From a virus: DNA of 64,000 nt. Both the position numbers and the translations under genes were made by a program. The notes beneath the pieces were generated by a model, which saw only the letters and a program-made list of their open reading frames with translations, searched no databases and had not been told where the DNA came from. The stretch is from positions 1 through 64,000 of IMG/VR virus record IMGVR_UViG_3300025697_000021, one strand, 5' to 3'. This document shows positions 62,646 through 64,000 of this stretch, piece by piece; the first letter of the stretch is position 1, and each line of letters begins with the position of its first letter.

Positions 62646-64000
62646 TTCTTCCGCCTATTATCCAAAAATTCCTTAATTTTGTCAACCCCAAAGTTCCAAT
62701 CAGCAATCTTCCCCGGAGATCTGATAATATCTATAGGATCGGGAAGGACTGCAACGAAACAACTATAGTCACCTATAGTTTGTTTCTCAATTTCACCTAC
62801 ATGCCTCAACACTCCATATTTGTATGGAGTCGTTGAGGCCATCGCTTCATTACCAAATGAGATAATAAGCTTCGGCTGTACCAGCCGAAGCTCCTCTTTC
62901 AAAAATCTAGAACACGCCTCAATTGAACTGTACAAAAGTGGGCTATATCCTGAAGGACATTTGCAAACGTTAGTAAGCCAGCACGTATCCTTTTTAATCT
63001 CTATGTTTTCCAAAAGCTCATCTAAATAAACCATCCGAGGCTCATCGAACGTAATATCTTTACCCAGTAGCATGATATTTGCATTACTCGGCCCGAGAGG
63101 TTGACTTCTTATCGAAGGGTGCTTCATATTACAGCCTCGACATCTGTTTACGTCATCTGTAAGAAATCCTAAATCTGGATACTGGTATGATAAAGGCTTC
63201 ACTACCTTCTCCGCGTCAACCCAGGCCTTAAACTGCTCTAGCTCTTCTGACAAATCCGACACAAACCTCTGATGACATCTAGCCCCAATAAGCTCAATCT
63301 CTAAAGGCGCTTTCAAAGAATCAGCCACTACAGGCTTCTCCAGCTCCTCGTGAAAAACCTTTAACTCGACTTCATTCATGAAGTGGCCCATATCGCCCAA
63401 CACCGGTAACTTAACCAATTGATAAGAATGCTCTAGATCATGGGATTTATCAATTATTTTAGCTGTGGTTTTCTTGGCCAGGAGCTTCTTGCTATTTGCT
63501 GGATCTAATAAAGAAGTAATATCCCCATATTCCTCTATCAGTTTCAGAGCAGTTTTGTTCCCTATTCCCTTAACCCCTTTTATATTGTCGGAAGGGTCTC
63601 CTACGAGAGCCTTCCAATCCGGGATCAAGCTAGGAGTAATACCTAGCTCCTCTTGAACATCTACAGGCTGTACAAGGGTATTAGAGAGAGGATCAAAAAT
63701 AGTAACTCTATCTGAAATAAGTTGCCAAAGATCCTTATCGCGAGAAGCGATAAGGACTTTATGAGTATGTGCGAAATATTCAGCAAACCAAGCTATCATG
63801 TCATCTGCTTCTACTCCAGGAACAGTTATATTCCGTACCCCAAAATATGAAAGGATTCTCTTGGCGTCTTCTTTCTGAATGCCCATCTCTTTAAGGTTGA
63901 TCTTAGCTTTACGATCCTCTCTTGAAGCCTTGTACTCCGGGTACATGGTGGTCCTCCACCTAGATTTACCTTTGTCCCATAAAATAAGAACATTGCTGCA
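62642..64000 (-). CDS. 5'-3' exonuclease fused to uracil-DNA-glycosylase-like domain (5' end outside)
   Basis: At least 452 residues; the start lies beyond the right edge because the frame stays open and encodes WDKGKSRWRTTMYPEYKASR at the edge, a normal FEN-type active-site stretch. Exonuclease part: GVEADDM, ASRDKDLWQL, GDPSDNIKGVKGIGNKTA (H3TH). C-terminal part (from about CRGCNMKHPS): Fe-S-type family-4 UDG pattern with TNVCKCPSG, CSRFLKEELRL and ISFGNEAMA, but the GE-PG motif region is shortened (GKDITFDEPRM), so glycosylase activity is doubtful. Would remove RNA primers and flaps. Confidence 0.85.
   Translation of the reverse strand, partial: CSNVLILWDKGKSRWRTTMYPEYKASREDRKAKINLKEMGIQKEDAKRILSYFGVRNITVPGVEADDMIAWFAEYFAHTHKVLIASRDKDLWQLISDRVTIFDPLSNTLVQPVDVQEELGITPSLIPDWKALVGDPSDNIKGVKGIGNKTALKLIEEYGDITSLLDPANSKKLLAKKTTAKIIDKSHDLEHSYQLVKLPVLGDMGHFMNEVELKVFHEELEKPVVADSLKAPLEIELIGARCHQRFVSDLSEELEQFKAWVDAEKVVKPLSYQYPDLGFLTDDVNRCRGCNMKHPSIRSQPLGPSNANIMLLGKDITFDEPRMVYLDELLENIEIKKDTCWLTNVCKCPSGYSPLLYSSIEACSRFLKEELRLVQPKLIISFGNEAMASTTPYKYGVLRHVGEIEKQTIGDYSCFVAVLPDPIDIIRSPGKIADWNFGVDKIKEFLDNRRKK
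62657..62685 (-). promoter_or_regulatory. Sigma-70-type promoter in the exonuclease 3' end
   Basis: TTGACA (62680-62685), 17 bp, GATAAT (62657-62662) in the last codons of the exonuclease gene; drives 62645 and on. Confidence 0.68.
62756..62786. repeat. Intragenic hairpin, 8+5 bp with bulge
   Basis: 8-bp stem with 4-base loop plus a 5-bp outer part across a bulge, in the exonuclease-UDG gene. Confidence 0.7.
62803..62839. repeat. Intragenic hairpin, 16 bp with one bulge
   Basis: Two 8-bp blocks (62803-62818 with 62823-62839) separated by one bulged base, 4-base loop, in the exonuclease-UDG gene. Confidence 0.85.
62868..62892. repeat. Intragenic hairpin, 11-bp stem
   Basis: Perfect 11-bp stem, 3-base loop, third hairpin in a 150-base stretch of the exonuclease-UDG gene. 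Confidence 0.88.
63732..63756. repeat. Intragenic hairpin, 10-bp stem
   Basis: Perfect 10-bp stem, 5-base loop, in the exonuclease part of the same gene. Confidence 0.85.

Overview
The window is a gene-dense stretch of a large tailed double-stranded DNA phage, or a prophage or plasmid-phage of that kind. It has about 90 closely packed genes. All but one lie on the minus strand, with start codons usually touching or overlapping the previous stop (ATGA, TAATG). Base composition is AT-leaning. Most genes have a good AGGAG-type ribosome binding site and many have sigma-70-type promoters, so the host is an ordinary bacterium that I cannot name. No terminase, portal, major capsid or tail gene was recognised, so the missing virion genes should lie outside the window. 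Positions run against the direction of transcription, so reading from 64 kb down to 1 follows the transcripts.

Region 64-30 kb is a nearly complete replication and recombination module. It holds a 5'-3' exonuclease fused to a uracil-glycosylase-like domain (cut by the window end), a ThyX-like enzyme, an SNF2 helicase split by an intein, a Nudix protein, a DnaC-like loader, DnaB helicase, DnaG-type primase, a sigma-like protein, a sliding-clamp-like protein, family A DNA polymerase, the DnaX clamp loader, a gp32-like single-strand binding protein, RecA, SbcD and SbcC, a RusA-like resolvase and a trigger-factor-like chaperone. Between them are a lysozyme-like gene, a small lipoprotein, a phage metallopeptidase, SLOG and deoxyribosyltransferase-like enzymes and several zinc-ribbon proteins.

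Region 30-20 kb holds longer, mostly unrecognised proteins that look like late or virion-associated genes: Pro/Ala-rich linkers, acidic tails, a DUF192 domain and internal peptide repeats. It includes a probable -1 frameshift on a run of nine A. A B12-dependent class II ribonucleotide reductase (17.7-20.3 kb) sits between this block and the accessory region.

Region 17.6-0 kb is an accessory (probably early) region of small genes: ClpP-like protease, RlaP-type nucleotidyltransferase, polynucleotide-kinase-like ATPase, coiled-coil proteins, small membrane proteins, several paralogous families, and one plus-strand gene. Short operons here are each led by a TTGACA/17 bp/TATTAT-like promoter set almost exactly at the stop codon of the preceding gene.

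The most unusual signals are: (1) dozens of perfect 10-13 bp inverted repeats with short loops inside coding sequence; (2) promoters whose -10 box lies 7-13 bases before the start codon, predicting leaderless mRNAs for the primase and some late genes; (3) two genes that seem to need a frameshift; (4) an intein with class 3 (W-C-T) features; (5) repeated start cassettes and paralogous families. All calls were made by reading the sequence; no database search was run.
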